Counted from the first letter of the stretch, positions 9,849-22,500 are shown. The stretch: DNA of 64,000 bases from Chaetoceros tenuissimus (GCA_021927905.1 BLLK01000038.1:1054001-1118000), one strand, 5' to 3'. The notes: a model not told the origin generated them from the sequence alone. Numbers and translations are program-made.

Positions 9849-11279
9849 TTACATTTTCAATATATTCTCCAGATTGGCCCGCAGCTGCATCGTTTGCTGT
9901 TGCTGTGTGCTAGAATTGCTTACCCCATACATTCTATTCATATACTTCCGAGAACCTTCAGAACATGGTGACTCAGCAGATTTGTCTTTTGCTACCGGCC
10001 ACATTTTTAATGCTTCAAGGATCAGTGCTTCAATCTTCTTCGCATCATTTCTTTTTTCTATGGAATCAAATGGTCTTTTACTTTGATTTTTAGCAGCCTT
10101 TAGAGCTGTAGTGACATCATCTTCATGCATTGTGTACCTATCGTCTATAAAACAATTCATACAAGATTCCAGTGTTGGATCACATAGACCAGTGTATAAT
10201 AAAGACAAAACAACCTTAACATCTGTTTTCAGCACAGCAGAAATGAGTGGAGTATGTTCGTAAAAATACATTGATCTTTTGACTTTGCCCCAATCACTGA
10301 TGTCCTGGTCTTCCCTTATTTTGGCCGAGTTAATATGTGCAGCCAAGTAATGTTCAATATTACTAAGAGGAATCTCTTGCATAATCTCATCTACACGATC
10401 TTTATTTCCCAACTCAGCATGATGTACTATAAATTTGGCTTTGTTTTCATGACCTTTTTCTATGCTCTTTTGCTTGTTACGATATCTTTGACAAGCTGCT
10501 TTTTCTTCTTCGTTCAAAGCTTTTACAAGTTTCCATTTTTCTATACCACTATTTCCGTCTCGAAGTAGATACATGACATTCTTCCCTACTCGTCGTTTGG
10601 CAATCGCTATGGGTCTTGATAGAGAAGATGTTGAAAAACTTGTTTGCCTGCCTCCAACATTGGAAGTCTTTAGATATGGGTTGGCAATTGGTTTGCGCGG
10701 TGTTCTTTGATGCATCATATTTGAAGGCTTGTTTGAGGGTGCTTTGAAAGGAGGTGAAACAATAGCAGGAGCTTTAAATGCAAATTGCTTCGCATATGGA
10801 TTTTGAATTGTCATCTTTCGTTTGTTGTCAATGATTTCTAAATTGTCCATATCTTCATGAGATGAATTTGATTGATCATCGTCCTCACATTCTTCCTCAC
10901 TACTACTGTCGATCTCAATGATTTCGCCATCTGTACTTGAACTACTTAATCTTTCAGTGACTGTATCATCCAACCTCTCTTTTGCATTTTGACTCATGGT
11001 CATCGTCATATCTTTATTTGTTGCTGGAATGCTCCTGGAACTGGAACTGTCATCTTTTCTAGTGGAATCTGATTCAGCATCAAGATTCACTTTTACTCTG
11101 CTTTGTTTCACTGATTCTTTCCTTACAGCTTCACTTTCTTCTACTTTCCGTTTCTTGGTCAATGAAGTTATTGATGAGGAAGCTTTTGCTGTAAAGGGTT
11201 GGAAGGAAAGAAGGGGATCATCATCATCGTCATCACTGATGGAATGATCAGAACAACACAAGTCAATGATGTCAGCCAT
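9849..11279 (-). CDS. nuclear-looking protein with two SIM-like motifs and an ankyrin-like C-terminal region
   Basis: 476 residues, single exon, no family recognised. The N-terminal ~250 residues are disordered, Ser/Asp/Lys-rich, with basic runs (KKRK near 42). Two motifs have the hydrophobic-core-plus-acid form of SUMO-interaction motifs: IIDL at residues 4-7 followed by an Asp-rich run, and EIIEID near 118-123 followed by SSSEEECEDD. From about residue 280 a helical region (KAKFIVHHAELGNKDRVDE, then TPLISAVLKTDVKVVLSLL) reads like degenerate ankyrin repeats. A SUMO-binding nuclear regulator is a reasonable guess, but nothing shows an enzymatic activity. Confidence 0.6.
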   Translation of the reverse strand: MADIIDLCCSDHSISDDDDDDPLLSFQPFTAKASSSITSLTKKRKVEESEAVRKESVKQSRVKVNLDAESDSTRKDDSSSSRSIPATNKDMTMTMSQNAKERLDDTVTERLSSSSTDGEIIEIDSSSEEECEDDDQSNSSHEDMDNLEIIDNKRKMTIQNPYAKQFAFKAPAIVSPPFKAPSNKPSNMMHQRTPRKPIANPYLKTSNVGGRQTSFSTSSLSRPIAIAKRRVGKNVMYLLRDGNSGIEKWKLVKALNEEEKAACQRYRNKQKSIEKGHENKAKFIVHHAELGNKDRVDEIMQEIPLSNIEHYLAAHINSAKIREDQDISDWGKVKRSMYFYEHTPLISAVLKTDVKVVLSLLYTGLCDPTLESCMNCFIDDRYTMHEDDVTTALKAAKNQSKRPFDSIEKRNDAKKIEALILEALKMWPVAKDKSAESPCSEGSRKYMNRMYGVSNSSTQQQQTMQLRANLENILKM

Positions 11280-11568
11280 GCTATGTTTGTATCTATGTAT
11301 CTACACAACTAAAGTATTTAAGGTACCATCATTGGTTCTTCTTGTGTTATTACAACATTTGCAGCTATTGTACGTATGTGTCTGATGTGTTTTGGCGGGC
11401 TTTTTTCCAATTTTTTAATTTTGTGAGTTACTCCCATTTCTTTCAAAAGTCGCCATATGACACAATTTCATTGGAATTTGTTATAGTGACATGTCATCAA
11501 AGGCGTCATTGTAAAATAGGTGGAAATAGAGTTTTTTGAAATCTAATTTCATACTCGTATTATTATTA

Positions 11569-12180
11569 TTAAATGTCAATGTACCCTTCTTTTCTTCCAT
11601 CACCTTCGTCTTCATCAACACGAACTTGAGGTTGGTCAAAAAACTTCATTATTCTTTCTATTTCGCTTTCAATTTCCCCACTTGAATAGCTAATATCCCA
11701 ACCAAATTTCTTGATCCAACTCGCAATAGAACTCTCTTCTCTCCTGTCTGGAGCTTCATCCCTTCTTACATAAACTGATGATGAACTGCTGCTTTCACTC
11801 AAAAGATCTGCAAGTGATGGCACTTCTCCACCATTTGCAACAACTATAAAAAAGCAACCATACAAAGGCAGTTCTGGTAATAATTTTTTCAGAGCCTTCA
11901 CCTTTGGCCTAGTATATACAAGCATGTTAAGAAGACCACCGATCGGATAAAAGAGCGAAGAGATCCAAAAGGATACTTCGTTATTATTGATTTTTGCAAC
12001 AGTAGTACCCATTTCGATCAATGGACCAGTGTATACCAGTACAAAAGCAAAGACATAGCGCGCAGATTGGCGAGCGGCAGCTTTCGTCAATTTCATTCGT
12101 TGTACTTCTTTTTGTTCTGCTTCATTATTTGATTCATCATTGGCGACAGGATTTGGAGATTTGTTCTCTTTATCTGCACC
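11569..12180 (-). pseudogene. C-terminal fragment of a 7TM receptor-like gene
   Basis: Encodes the last two membrane helices and tail of the same family as the complete 7TM gene at 26998-28637. Shared landmarks are FYPIGGLLNMLVYTRPKVKAL (compare VNILVFTRPAISNL there) and VANGGEVPSL (compare LLNGGEVPVL). The first in-frame ATG is at 12096, but the frame is open and receptor-like (charged loop before helix VI) to about 12180, where it runs into the copia remnant. Helices I-V are absent from the window side examined. It is therefore a truncated gene copy, cut where the retroelement remnant begins. Not expected to make a working receptor. Confidence 0.65.
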
Positions 12181-13748
12181 ACTTTCAATTTGGAATTTGT
12201 GATACCTTCGAAGATATAGGCATGTTTTGCAACATCAGATAATTGGTCCGGTAATGGAAGGTAACCGTCTTCGTCACTTGTTGTTTCGGAAGAATCAGGG
12301 AGTTGAACAGATGGTCCATTTTTTATCTTGGATCTATTTTTTAAAATATGAGCATCTTTTTTCCTACCATAATGTCCTGTTGCACCGGAATCAAGTTTTG
12401 CGACAACGGAGTTTCTCCGCGAGGACGTTTTGGTAGTGTTTCCGAAAGAAGAGTGGAATGTGACATTTTTGGCACGATCGGTCAACGCAAGATGGGAAGC
12501 TGCTACAGATTTGTAAGAGGGGGGAACTACAGAGTTTGAAGAGTAAATTCTTTTTGCAATTGGATTTAATTTATCTTTTAACTCGGTCCCACCTCGTCAC
12601 AAGCGATTGATGAAGTTGGTACTGCCTCCCATGCGATTGTTCTTCGTAGCCTCATCCTTATGACCCTCTGCTTTATTTCTGCATTCTGGAGACTTGTGAT
12701 TGCAAGCACCATGAGTCCAGCAGTATTCGGTGTAACGACGAGTGCGTGGATTACGACGAGTGTCATTTGGAGTATCATTGTCAGTGGTACGTGATTCTAG
12801 CTGTTGAAGGCGACGAAGGATCTTGGCTAGGGATGAAGCAACGTCCGTGTTAGACGAATTTGCTTGGAGAGCAAGAGCCTGTTGAAAAGTACTCGCAAGA
12901 TTAGCAGTGAGCTGTTCACGTTCTTGATCTTGGATAGTAAGGACGTTGGATTCAAGCATGAATCTGTGACACTCATTGAAGTAGGTCACTAAATTAACCC
13001 AAGTCTTATCTTGCTGAGGTTTCTTCTTCCATTCCTTAATATCTTCAGTGAACTTTCCTGTCTTAGTTAACAGGTACAACACCTTATCTATCTTCCATGC
13101 TTCAGTAACTGGGACGTTTTGACGTTCTCCTGCCTCTGCATGGTTCTTAAGTAGAGTCCAGATGGTAGCGATTGGATCATGTGGATCATAGAAGTGTTGG
13201 TTGATCTTGATTTCTCTGGAGGACATGGGTTCGTCACTTGTCTTGTAATTTTCTGCTAAATAAGCGATGACCTCACTCAAAGACCTGTCAAGAGACTGAG
13301 TATGTTCATTGATAATAGAACTTAAGTAGATGGGTTCAATTGCACTCTCAACCTGAGCCAAGAGTGCAAGTTCCACACCTGTGTATCTGTCAAAGTTGTT
13401 GACAGCTTCCTGATGGTTCCTTTCAGCTGCAGAGATCTGGGCTGCAGTTGCACCTACTGGAATCTGAGGAAGAGGTCCTGGATGCACAGGACGGATTACA
13501 GGAACCGTTCCTGGGATTGCATTAAAATCGGCATCTGTTAGTACTAGAAAGATGTGGCCATGTTGAGCTCCACCGAGAGTAGAGGTAACGGACTTTGCAT
13601 TTTTAGTTAGCTCCTTCTTCATGTAAGCGACACTGTCAGTTGTAGGCGGGCCTACGATGGGAGTGGCTGTCTTCACTGGGAAGTACAATTTGTTGTAATC
13701 AATTTGTTGTGACATTTGATTAGAATGAATAATTACTTGGTATGTCAA
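12130..13748 (-). mobile_element. Ty1/copia (CoDi-like) LTR retrotransposon remnant: gag and part of protease
   Basis: A broken retroelement on the minus strand. Gag-like coding lies at about 12597-13715 (first ATG near 13715). Its end has a zinc-knuckle-like Cys/His cluster (YCWTHGACNHKSPECRNKAEGH), as in diatom copia elements. Downstream at about 12130-12485 is part of an aspartic protease with the LDSGATGH active-site signature. Integrase, reverse transcriptase and RNase H are missing: the remnant stops at the 7TM gene fragment. A leader or LTR may extend to about 14.0 kb, but no pair of LTRs was identified in the window. It carries several breaks and is clearly non-autonomous; age cannot be set without a second LTR. 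Confidence 0.75.
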
Positions 13749-14297
13749 TGTGTAGTTAAGTAGATTACCAAGTAAATTAATGAGATCACAGGATTTGCAT
13801 GGATGTGCTCAACCTGTGGTGAATTGATTTATAAGTAACTGGTAATTGGATTCGACTGTCATTGGATATCAAGATATGGTCCCAACTGGATACGGATAAG
13901 GATAGTGTCATACACGACGTATCAACAATCACTGAATAATATTGTTTGAGAAAGACGAGAAACTTTATCCTCTTACGAATCTTTCGAACTTAACACCACC
14001 ACAGTTTCCGTCGTTCCGTTAAGTGGACTAGAGAAGAGAAGAAGAGTGAGAAGAGAATCATATCAGTGTCCACACCCCTGTCCGATAACCATTGGAAACT
14101 TGCTCATTATTTTGACGCTTCTCACTTCTCACTTCTCACATCCTGTCAACCTGTGTCTATTCGTCTCATCACATCAGCCATCAGCACAGCAGCAAGTATC
14201 GCTTCTCTATAGTCTTAGATAATTTTATAGTAGTTGAAGGGAGGCTTTCAAGTTCAATAGAGCGTTTTTAAAAAGATTGGTAGTATTTTTTTCAAAC
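13749..14297. other. retroelement leader/LTR candidate plus promoter of next gene
   Basis: 549 bp. The left part (to about 14000) probably belongs to the copia remnant (untranslated leader or a partial LTR); its ends could not be fixed. The right part contains short cttctcactt repeats near 14119-14140 and must hold the promoter of the gene starting at 14298. No other feature seen. Confidence 0.35.
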
Positions 14298-15416
14298 ATG
14301 AAAAAGAAGGAGCGAGAAGCACGTCCTTTACTCCGTGCATCTTCCACTACTGCAACAGATGAAATACCAGATGACTATACAGTAGCAACTGCTTTGGTTG
14401 AGGAAGATATAGACGTTTCAGAAGAAGAAAATAATGATGAAGAGCAGCAATCACTACAATCTAGTAATGCGAAGAATCAAAATGCTGTACCATCACTAGG
14501 AACTGAAAAGAGTCCTTTAGGAGATCCTGTTCATGTTATTCTCCTCTTGATGGATCCTAAAACTCGTAGATTTGAGATTCTACGACTAGAATTCGATGCT
14601 GTTGCAAAGGTATCTGACATTTATAGACATATCAGCGCATCTGCTACTGAAATTACACTCAAGAGTCAAGAATATAATTCACTTATAAACTTGAAGTCAG
14701 AGCGGTTGGACAACACGGAGCTTATTAGCACATACATTGATTCTACAGGGATTGGTATCGCCGTACCTTCTTCTTCAGAAGAGAGTCCAGAAGCGATTAC
14801 GAAGCAAGCTACTATAATTCTTACAAATCCAAAGGTTCAAAAATTACTACAGCCAAATAATACAAAGAAGCAACATTTTGAACTACGAAAGAAAGTAAGA
14901 CAGTTGCACTGTGAACAACTAATCTTAGTAGTTCTGATATTGATTCTATTCATTCGGTTGATACAGAAGGAACCCCCAGCAACTATTGTCAAAGTTGTAA
15001 AAGAAGAGGTGCAAAAAGCAAAAACACCTTTTCCTCACATGGGTCATAAACTGCAAATAAACTCAAGTGCTTTCACAGCAAACGATTTCGAATGTCTACA
15101 ATTAGATACTGGTAATTGGCCATCGGAACGGGTACATTGCGAGCTTCAAGCTGGATCAGAATTTATATATGACTTTGTAGTGGAACATTTTGACGATGTA
15201 CACTGTCAAAAACCTAATGCAAAATTACCAGTAGTGAGACATACTTCATCGGGATGCTTTTATTACGAACAATACAATCATAGCTATCATGACTTGTGTC
15301 ACACCAATCGCACTTTTACTGTTTCGGCTTTTGTTGGAGAAGGATGTATCACACCTTTGGATGTGACTGCGGTGAATCTCTTACCAGAAGACATGAATTT
15401 TGAAACATTAAGGTGA
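14298..15416 (+). CDS. unknown single-pass membrane protein
   Basis: 372 residues from the ATG at 14298 (the frame is open a few codons upstream without an earlier ATG). No family recognised. The first ~215 residues are cytosol-like: acidic Ser/Glu-rich, then a compact segment (VHVILLLMDPKTRRFEILRL) that could be a small folded, perhaps ubiquitin-like, domain. One strongly hydrophobic helix follows at about residues 214-230 (QLILVVLILILFIRLI). The C-terminal ~130 residues hold six or more Cys and several N-x-S/T sites, suggesting an oxidised lumenal or extracellular domain. Topology is inferred; function unknown. Confidence 0.6.
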   Translation: MKKKEREARPLLRASSTTATDEIPDDYTVATALVEEDIDVSEEENNDEEQQSLQSSNAKNQNAVPSLGTEKSPLGDPVHVILLLMDPKTRRFEILRLEFDAVAKVSDIYRHISASATEITLKSQEYNSLINLKSERLDNTELISTYIDSTGIGIAVPSSSEESPEAITKQATIILTNPKVQKLLQPNNTKKQHFELRKKVRQLHCEQLILVVLILILFIRLIQKEPPATIVKVVKEEVQKAKTPFPHMGHKLQINSSAFTANDFECLQLDTGNWPSERVHCELQAGSEFIYDFVVEHFDDVHCQKPNAKLPVVRHTSSGCFYYEQYNHSYHDLCHTNRTFTVSAFVGEGCITPLDVTAVNLLPEDMNFETLR

Positions 15417-15710
15417 TTCAGTGTATGTACGTAGATTGAATTTTTCTTTGTTAAGGAATTCGTTATGAGACAGTAGTTACCATCCATACATTTTATATTG
15501 ATTGTTCTTTTTCACCTCTCTTTTATATTCAGTCAATTTGAAGCCTACTGAAAGTTTCGGACTGGTTTCGTCTTCTTTGACAAGTAATGACAGAACTGGA
15601 TAAAAGAGAGACATGTGGCGACTGATGGTCATCAGAAATCATTCTAGCTCCATCATTTATCAGGTCATAAACAATAATTTGTACACATTGATAAGACTTT
15701 TTGATATACA

Positions 15711-16478
15711 ATGAAGTTTGAAGTAGTCAATGGTTTGGAAACTGTATTTTACGATGGGAGGCAGCTTTGTACCGAAGACTCCTTCACTCCTATCGAGTTT
15801 GATAAAGAGGAGAGGGACTCATGGGAACAGATCATAGTTTTGAACGATGTATCTTTCATTCCTGCAGCTACATTCTACAGATGCCGCAATCTCAAAAGGG
15901 TCGTATTTGCTCGAAGTGTAAAAAGAATAGAGGGCTATGCTTTTTGTCGATGCGACAGCCTAGTCGAGGTTGTTTGGTCACAGAACATCGAATACATTGG
16001 AGAATATTCCTTCCTTTGTTGCACTTCTCTCATTTCTGTGTTCATACCGCCTTCATGCTTAGAAGTCGATGATGGCGCATTTTGTGACTGCGAAAAATTA
16101 GAAATATTCCAAGTTCCTCCAACTATCAGACTTGGTGAAGAGGTGATCTTAGGAACAAAATTGTTGCTCATGTCAAGCTTTTACACAGTCAATAGGCATT
16201 GTCATGAACTTGTCACTTCAAAAATAAATGCTTGGATCAGAAATCAGAATAATGAAGGAAAATTCAAATTGCATCGGCTGTGCTCATCCTATAATCCCAC
16301 CAGTAAGAAAATATTCGAAGCATCAAAAATAGAGGATTTGCTATTTGCATTGCAAGTGGAAAACGACATCGGAGTCACGCCTATGCGATATCTTGATGCT
16401 AACCCCCATTCATGCATTTCTGAAATGGAACTTGCGACTCATCTCATTATGAAGATGATAGGTTTAATTTCAGATTAA
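15711..16478 (+). CDS. BspA-type leucine-rich repeat protein (LRR_5)
   Basis: 255 residues, single exon. Residues about 35-150 hold four or five BspA-type LRRs, recognisable from recurring ..IPAATFYRCRNLKRVVF.. and ..IEGYAFCRCDSLVEVVW.. units. The C-terminal ~90 residues (INAWIRNQN, LHRLCSSYNP, GVTPMRYLDANPH) match the tail typical of the large diatom BspA-like family. The proteins bind other proteins; no specific role is known. No signal peptide, so probably intracellular. Confidence 0.8.
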   Translation: MKFEVVNGLETVFYDGRQLCTEDSFTPIEFDKEERDSWEQIIVLNDVSFIPAATFYRCRNLKRVVFARSVKRIEGYAFCRCDSLVEVVWSQNIEYIGEYSFLCCTSLISVFIPPSCLEVDDGAFCDCEKLEIFQVPPTIRLGEEVILGTKLLLMSSFYTVNRHCHELVTSKINAWIRNQNNEGKFKLHRLCSSYNPTSKKIFEASKIEDLLFALQVENDIGVTPMRYLDANPHSCISEMELATHLIMKMIGLISD

Positions 16479-16530
16479 ATATGATTATAATGTTAATTAT
16501 CACACCAGCATATATTTCACCATAAAATGC

Positions 16531-19500
16531 TCAGTCTAATGCACTATATCTAGCAATGTTTACTGGAGATATTTGCCGCCTTCGATAGAAAAGGACATAT
16601 GCACTCTCTGCGTTCACTGACCTTGGAGGTAATGGTTCAACAGTGTCATCATCAAACTGAAGCCAGAGAGGTTCAGAACTTTCTGCTGCTGTCTTGGATG
16701 CAGATAATGCTGCTCGACTTTGAAGATCAGAAGAATCTTTATCTTTGCTTCTACCCAATTTCCAGGTAGCCGTTTGCGTAATTTTTTCTTGAGTTCCAAA
16801 AGCATGTACACCAGCACCGTTGAAGTTGTGCTCAACTTCTTCACTTCCTTCGGGAGAACAAGAAGTCACTTTGCAAGCTGCAACGTAATGTCCACCAGTC
16901 ATACCTCCATAGTGATTAACAACACCAATAAGATCGTAAATACTACCGTCGATATCCATTGTAGGAGATGCTGTATCGACCCATTTTTTCATGTCAAGAC
17001 CTGTCAAAGGAAAGTTAACCTTCGTTGTTATCTTTTCCCTCCAACGAGCGGAGCAATTAAATCGCTTCAAATGGAATGTTAGTAAGTCTGGAAGACGCCA
17101 TAAGGTCATGCTTTGTTTTCCAGCTCGAAAATCTTTGCACTTTGGGCAACGCCAACAGTCAGTCTCTTCCAAGCTCTGTTCTTTGCAGAACTCATCAAGG
17201 CAAGCACTTAGCCTTAATCCATCATTAGAATACATTGCTGCTAGATTTGCTGCTTCCTCTTTTCGCTTAATTTCTTCAGGATCAGGTTTGACAGATTTAT
17301 CAATCGGCTCAAAAAATATAGTTTCGGAGCTTCTACCAAAACGTTTCCAGCGGAGAATAATCTTATTGCGGGCATCTAAAAGATTCCCTATGGAAATATC
17401 CAAGTCAAAATCAAAAGGTTTGATTTTCTCAATGTGATTTGTATCTCCATCAACCTTGCGATGAATGTATACTTCAAACGGAAGACGACCCAATAGATCA
17501 GACAGTTTCTTTTTCTGTTGTTCCTTTCGAGATGAAATTGCTTTTGCGATGTTTTTCCCAGAAGCGCTACTGGAAAGCAATGCCCTCAGAAACTCTTTGT
17601 CTTCCTCTAACAGGAGGTCTATTGTCTTTGCGATCGCATTTCTGCACTCCCTACTAATCTTATTAAGCTCAAAGTCTTTCATCTCAGTCCCAATATCTTC
17701 ACTAGATTTTTCAAGAAACCGACTGGCTTGAGACAGTAAATGAGCTCCTGCCCGAGCTGTACTCCAATCATGATAAAATTGTATAATGAAAGGATACGAA
17801 AAATAAGAATCTGTTTCATCAACTGTTGAGTGATAAACTAGAAATTCCTGAGGTTTCTCTTTTGGTTTGCATTTGGTGTAGATCGGGAGTACCTTTCCTC
17901 CAGTCACATCACTGAAAGAATATTCGAGATCCCATTTGTCGTCAAAATTATCAAAGTGAACAGTCATCACTTTCTCATTTTCTTTGACTGCTCCAGATTG
18001 CAACTTATCCTGGTCAATTCGAATGATGCTCCCAGGAAACCATTGCCCTCCTTTATCGATCGCGTCTACTCTAGTACCGACGAACAGATCTTCTACAGAC
18101 ATTGGCCAGACGCTTCTTGTGATAGCTTTTGTTAAGTTGGTTGGTTTTGAATCACACAAACGACATTCGTCAGGTCCTCCATACACTTTTAGCTCGTCGT
18201 TGGCGAGTTTTGTTGATTTTTCTCTATCTACTGTGGTTTGCCCATTGGCAGCAGGAACGGTATCAGCATCTATTGTGCGTTCAAGGAGTGTCGACTCGAA
18301 AGCAACGATCAAAGTTGGAGTTTCAGATGGTGAGACAAACTTGCCTTCTGTAACTTCTTTCGCAAATTGAAGACATGGTCCCTCTTTTTCAGGAATAGCA
18401 CTCAGGGTGATACCATTGCCATTGTTCCTTGGAGACAATTCTTCCTTTTTATCGATAGATGTATCAATATCAACAAAAAATGTTAACCTTTCAACTGGAA
18501 TTTCGCAAAGTTCTTGGATCTTTTCTTTCAATTCACTGATGTCGGCGAGACGGGATATTGTGATTGAATATTCTTGTATGATTCTATTACCTGTATTACC
18601 CTTGTTTCTCTTTTCGTTTCTTGCCCCCAGTGTACTTGGACAACACTGTGGAGTAGCACGGCGAAGTACTTTGCACTTGAATACGACTTCGGAGACAACA
18701 GGAAATGGAATAGAGAGCATGTTAAAGGGATCAAAGTTTAGACTTGTGTGATTACAAGTAGGACAAGTTACACGATTTAGAACTTGTCCCATGCCAATAT
18801 TTGCTATGACAGATCTATTGCGGCGTAAGAACCTATGTAGAATTGTGTGAGAAACGGTGATAAGTCTGAAAAGAAATATAGCTCCTCGAATTGAGACGTA
18901 CCTTCTCCAGCTTTCCTCCCCGACCAAGCTCAGCGGATTATGTTCAACAAAGTTGTCCTCTAAAGCTTCTACGTAGGGTTTCTTTTGAACTTTATTGCAA
19001 TCTTCATGAAGTGCATCCAAAAGATCATTGAGTAATTCCTGTGCATCTTGCTGCTCAGTACCAGCATACTGTGAAAGATTTCTTGAAAGTTGAGCACGAA
19101 ATTTGGATGGCGATCTCACACCAATCTTTGCATTCCACATAAGTTGCTGTAGAGATGCAAATTCTTCCAATAATTTGCCGCCTGTACCAAGAGGATTGTC
19201 CTTGTTGATCTCATTAAATTTTTTGAAGTGTCCACTGACAAGATAAGATCTCAGAAGAGGCATGTATGAGATACATTGGATTGCCGAATTGGCATAGCAT
19301 GTATTACCAAGATTGGCTAAACCACAAGCACCAAAGCCAGGGAAGGGACATATTGAACTTCCAATCTGGAATGGAGTCGCTTCTTTGCTTGCGTTTCCCT
19401 TCAACACGAAACTTAATCTTTTCGACTCTCCATTAGATTGCTTCCCATTAACAGGATTTTCCATTTCCTCTAGTCGAATACTTTTCATACTATCTCTGGT

Positions 19501-22500
19501 GAATCGTCCTTTTACGGCTAAACGGTCTGATGATACGAGAATCCACTGTTCGTGACCACCGATGTCACGAAAGTCAATCTTCACTGCTCTGATTTCCTTT
19601 TGGATGTCCTTTTCAGAAGATTTCGATTCTTCGTTCTCATCATCAGAATCGTCATTGTTATCTTTGAAGCAGTCAATATCTGCAATTTCGGCTTGAAACC
19701 ACCTCCCTGCACCGTCCATTGCATCAATTACAGTACCTACAATGGAAGCTTTGGGGTCTTTTATCAAATTTCCTGCTGGATCCAAGCCTCTCAAGAACAA
19801 TCTGAATTCAATATCTTCGACACTATCACGTTGTTGGATGCCTGCCTTCTCAGCTGCTTCACGAGGCCATATGCTATTATCAAAATATGAAATAAGCAAA
19901 AAAGTGTCACAATAACTCAAACAAATGTTATCCTCAACAGCACTTACAAATTTCCATCTCTACCAAGCAATGCATACTCAAACATAAGTCGTGCCCCGTC
20001 CTCAAGACCAGCTCCTCCAACAGTGGTGTCGTGGACATAAGCTTCCCAGCTAGCCACAAATGAGCTATATGCGACATGGTCCATATCCATATTATCCCCA
20101 ACTGGAAATTCAGCTGCACCTTCGTTTATTAATAATTGCCATGGTCCAAATCTAGAAACAGATTTTCCTCTATTATCCATTAATTCCTCATCTTCAATAT
20201 TTTTCCATAATCTTCCTCTTCCCTTCCCATCGGAGTCTTTGCCTCTTGGATGGACTATTGGTAATCTCAATACTATTTCAGCAAAAAGTCTCCATAGCGG
20301 TTGCGTTGGTGAACTCATGATGCGGATTGACATGGGACCAACATCACCCCTTCGGTAAGGCTGATGTGGATCACATACATGACATTCAATGATCCATGGA
20401 TGCAGCAATACTTGTAATGTTCGAGGAATTCGATTAGGAATTGCGAGTTCTTGGTCATTTGGTAAATCAATTGATGACTTATCAGCAGATCTTCTCAAAA
20501 TCATTCTCGGTAAAGGAGGCCCACCAGCATAAAGCTCGTATAAAATATCCCATACGCAAGGTGGTACAAGAATGAAATCCCTGTCCTTTTGTAAATTCTT
20601 CTTCATCAACTCATATGAACCCATCGAACCCCCAATAAGTTTATCCGATGTTCGATCCAATAACTCCTCTGTAGACAATTCGCTTGGTCTTCTTCTCGAT
20701 CTTGATATATTATCTAGTTTTTCTCCCTCCCATTGCCATCCAACATACGATGTCCATTTGTTCCACCATTTCTTGTCAATACAATACATGATGCCATTAC
20801 CTAAACCTCCCTTACCATCAAAACCACCTATTCCACCCCATACAGAGCTACCGTTAATATCAAAATTCTCATCAATCAACACAGGAGAAGTTGGTTCCAA
20901 TTCAGCTTCAATTTCTCTATTTGAAAAGCTCAAAAGGTTGCGAATACCATTCGTCATGGCATGTATTGCTCCAAAGTCACCATCACTAGTACCACTGAAT
21001 AAATGCCTTTCGCGATTTTGCCACTCCACCCAACTTTCCTTAACAAGTTTTCTTTCCATAGCTGGAGTTGGTAGTAATCCCATACCAAAAATCTGGTGCA
21101 TAATAATGTCAATAGTAGCATCATCAGGAATAGCTTTCTTTGTCCATGATATAAAGTCATGTAGGGTCCAATAAGTTATCTTTGACCCTTGTTTCTCCAT
21201 TCGTTTGTAAGTATCCGCAGATGCATCCCAAAATATATCTAATAATCTTTGGCGAGCATTTCTTTCTTCTTCAGTTTCAAAAGTAGGCGCATCTTTTCCA
21301 CTGCGAACTTTTCTCAGATATCCAGCTAACATGACATGCATTTTTGCCTTATGATATTTCTTATCACCATAAGATAGTGTACGTTTCCGCCTTCTTGGAG
21401 CTAAATGTTCATCATGATGTTCCTCTTCCAAATCTTGCGGTGGACAAAATTGTAACAAAATGGCGATGGTTTCAATAGCCACACGTGCATTAATTTTGAG
21501 TGAAGTCTTGTAATAGAAATCATGCCCTAAACTACCATAGCTCAACTTCCAATCCTGCTCGCATTCAATAATCCAACTTGGCACACCACCTGCAGGATGT
21601 TCTTTCAAGACACTTTTTAAACGGTCAGATCCAAGCAACAAATGAAATAAAAGATTCAAGCGTTGTAATCTTGAACATCGAAGTGAAAAAGACATTAACA
21701 AAGTGATTGCTTGAAATGTGACTCCATTCTCCAATGTTGGTGAAGGTACATCTGCCTCTGAAAATGGGTTCAAAACAGGTGGATCCATAACATCACGCGA
21801 CTGCTTTTTCTCCTCCGACAAAATCTTTTTATTCACATCCAGCTCTAATCCAGCTCTTTCAGCTGAATAAACAGCAATAGCTTGTGCATGATCCCATCTA
21901 GACTCCGCCAAATGTAACAACAAAGTATATGCTGCATCAATCAAATCACCAGGCTGTCCATGCGTAATAGCTTTGAAATTAGATTTCTCTCCTCCATGTA
22001 AATCATGTACAATATGATCTTCAACGATTCTGGGTAAATTTTTATTCATACGAGTTTCATATTGCGTCAAACTAGTCTTGACCCATTGTTCCATAGTCCC
22101 CCTATTCAACCACCGATCACCAGCTACAAAAATCGATCGAAAGACATTGGCATCCAACAACCCTTCTTTTTGATAGATACTTCTACTTTTACTCAAATCA
22201 TCCATTGGGACTTTCTTCTTAGTGTAGCCTAAACTTGCACCTCGAGATTTTTCCTCACTTGCAAGTTCCGAAACGACTTTTCTAACTCTTCGTAGAATCA
22301 AGGTAGTTTCTGCGGATTGCAGTTGATTGATACAGCTTGAGAGACTACTTTCTAGGACGGTGTGTACATCTTGTGGGTCAATGATGTCATCTTGGTATAT
22401 CTGTAGAATACGTTGCCATCTCGATTGTGACTCGGCTGATAGTTGCATGCTATTATGGGATGAGTCCGACATTTGATTTTGGATCGACTGTGAGTTTCTA

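Noticed and set aside
13749-14110. candidate 5' LTR of the copia remnant
   Set aside because: Some TG..CA ends can be drawn, but no second copy exists in the window and no primer-binding site was recognised, so boundaries would be arbitrary.
20572-21174. 200-codon plus-strand frame opposite the deubiquitinase
   Set aside because: Lies wholly within an exon on the other strand and shows no domain.
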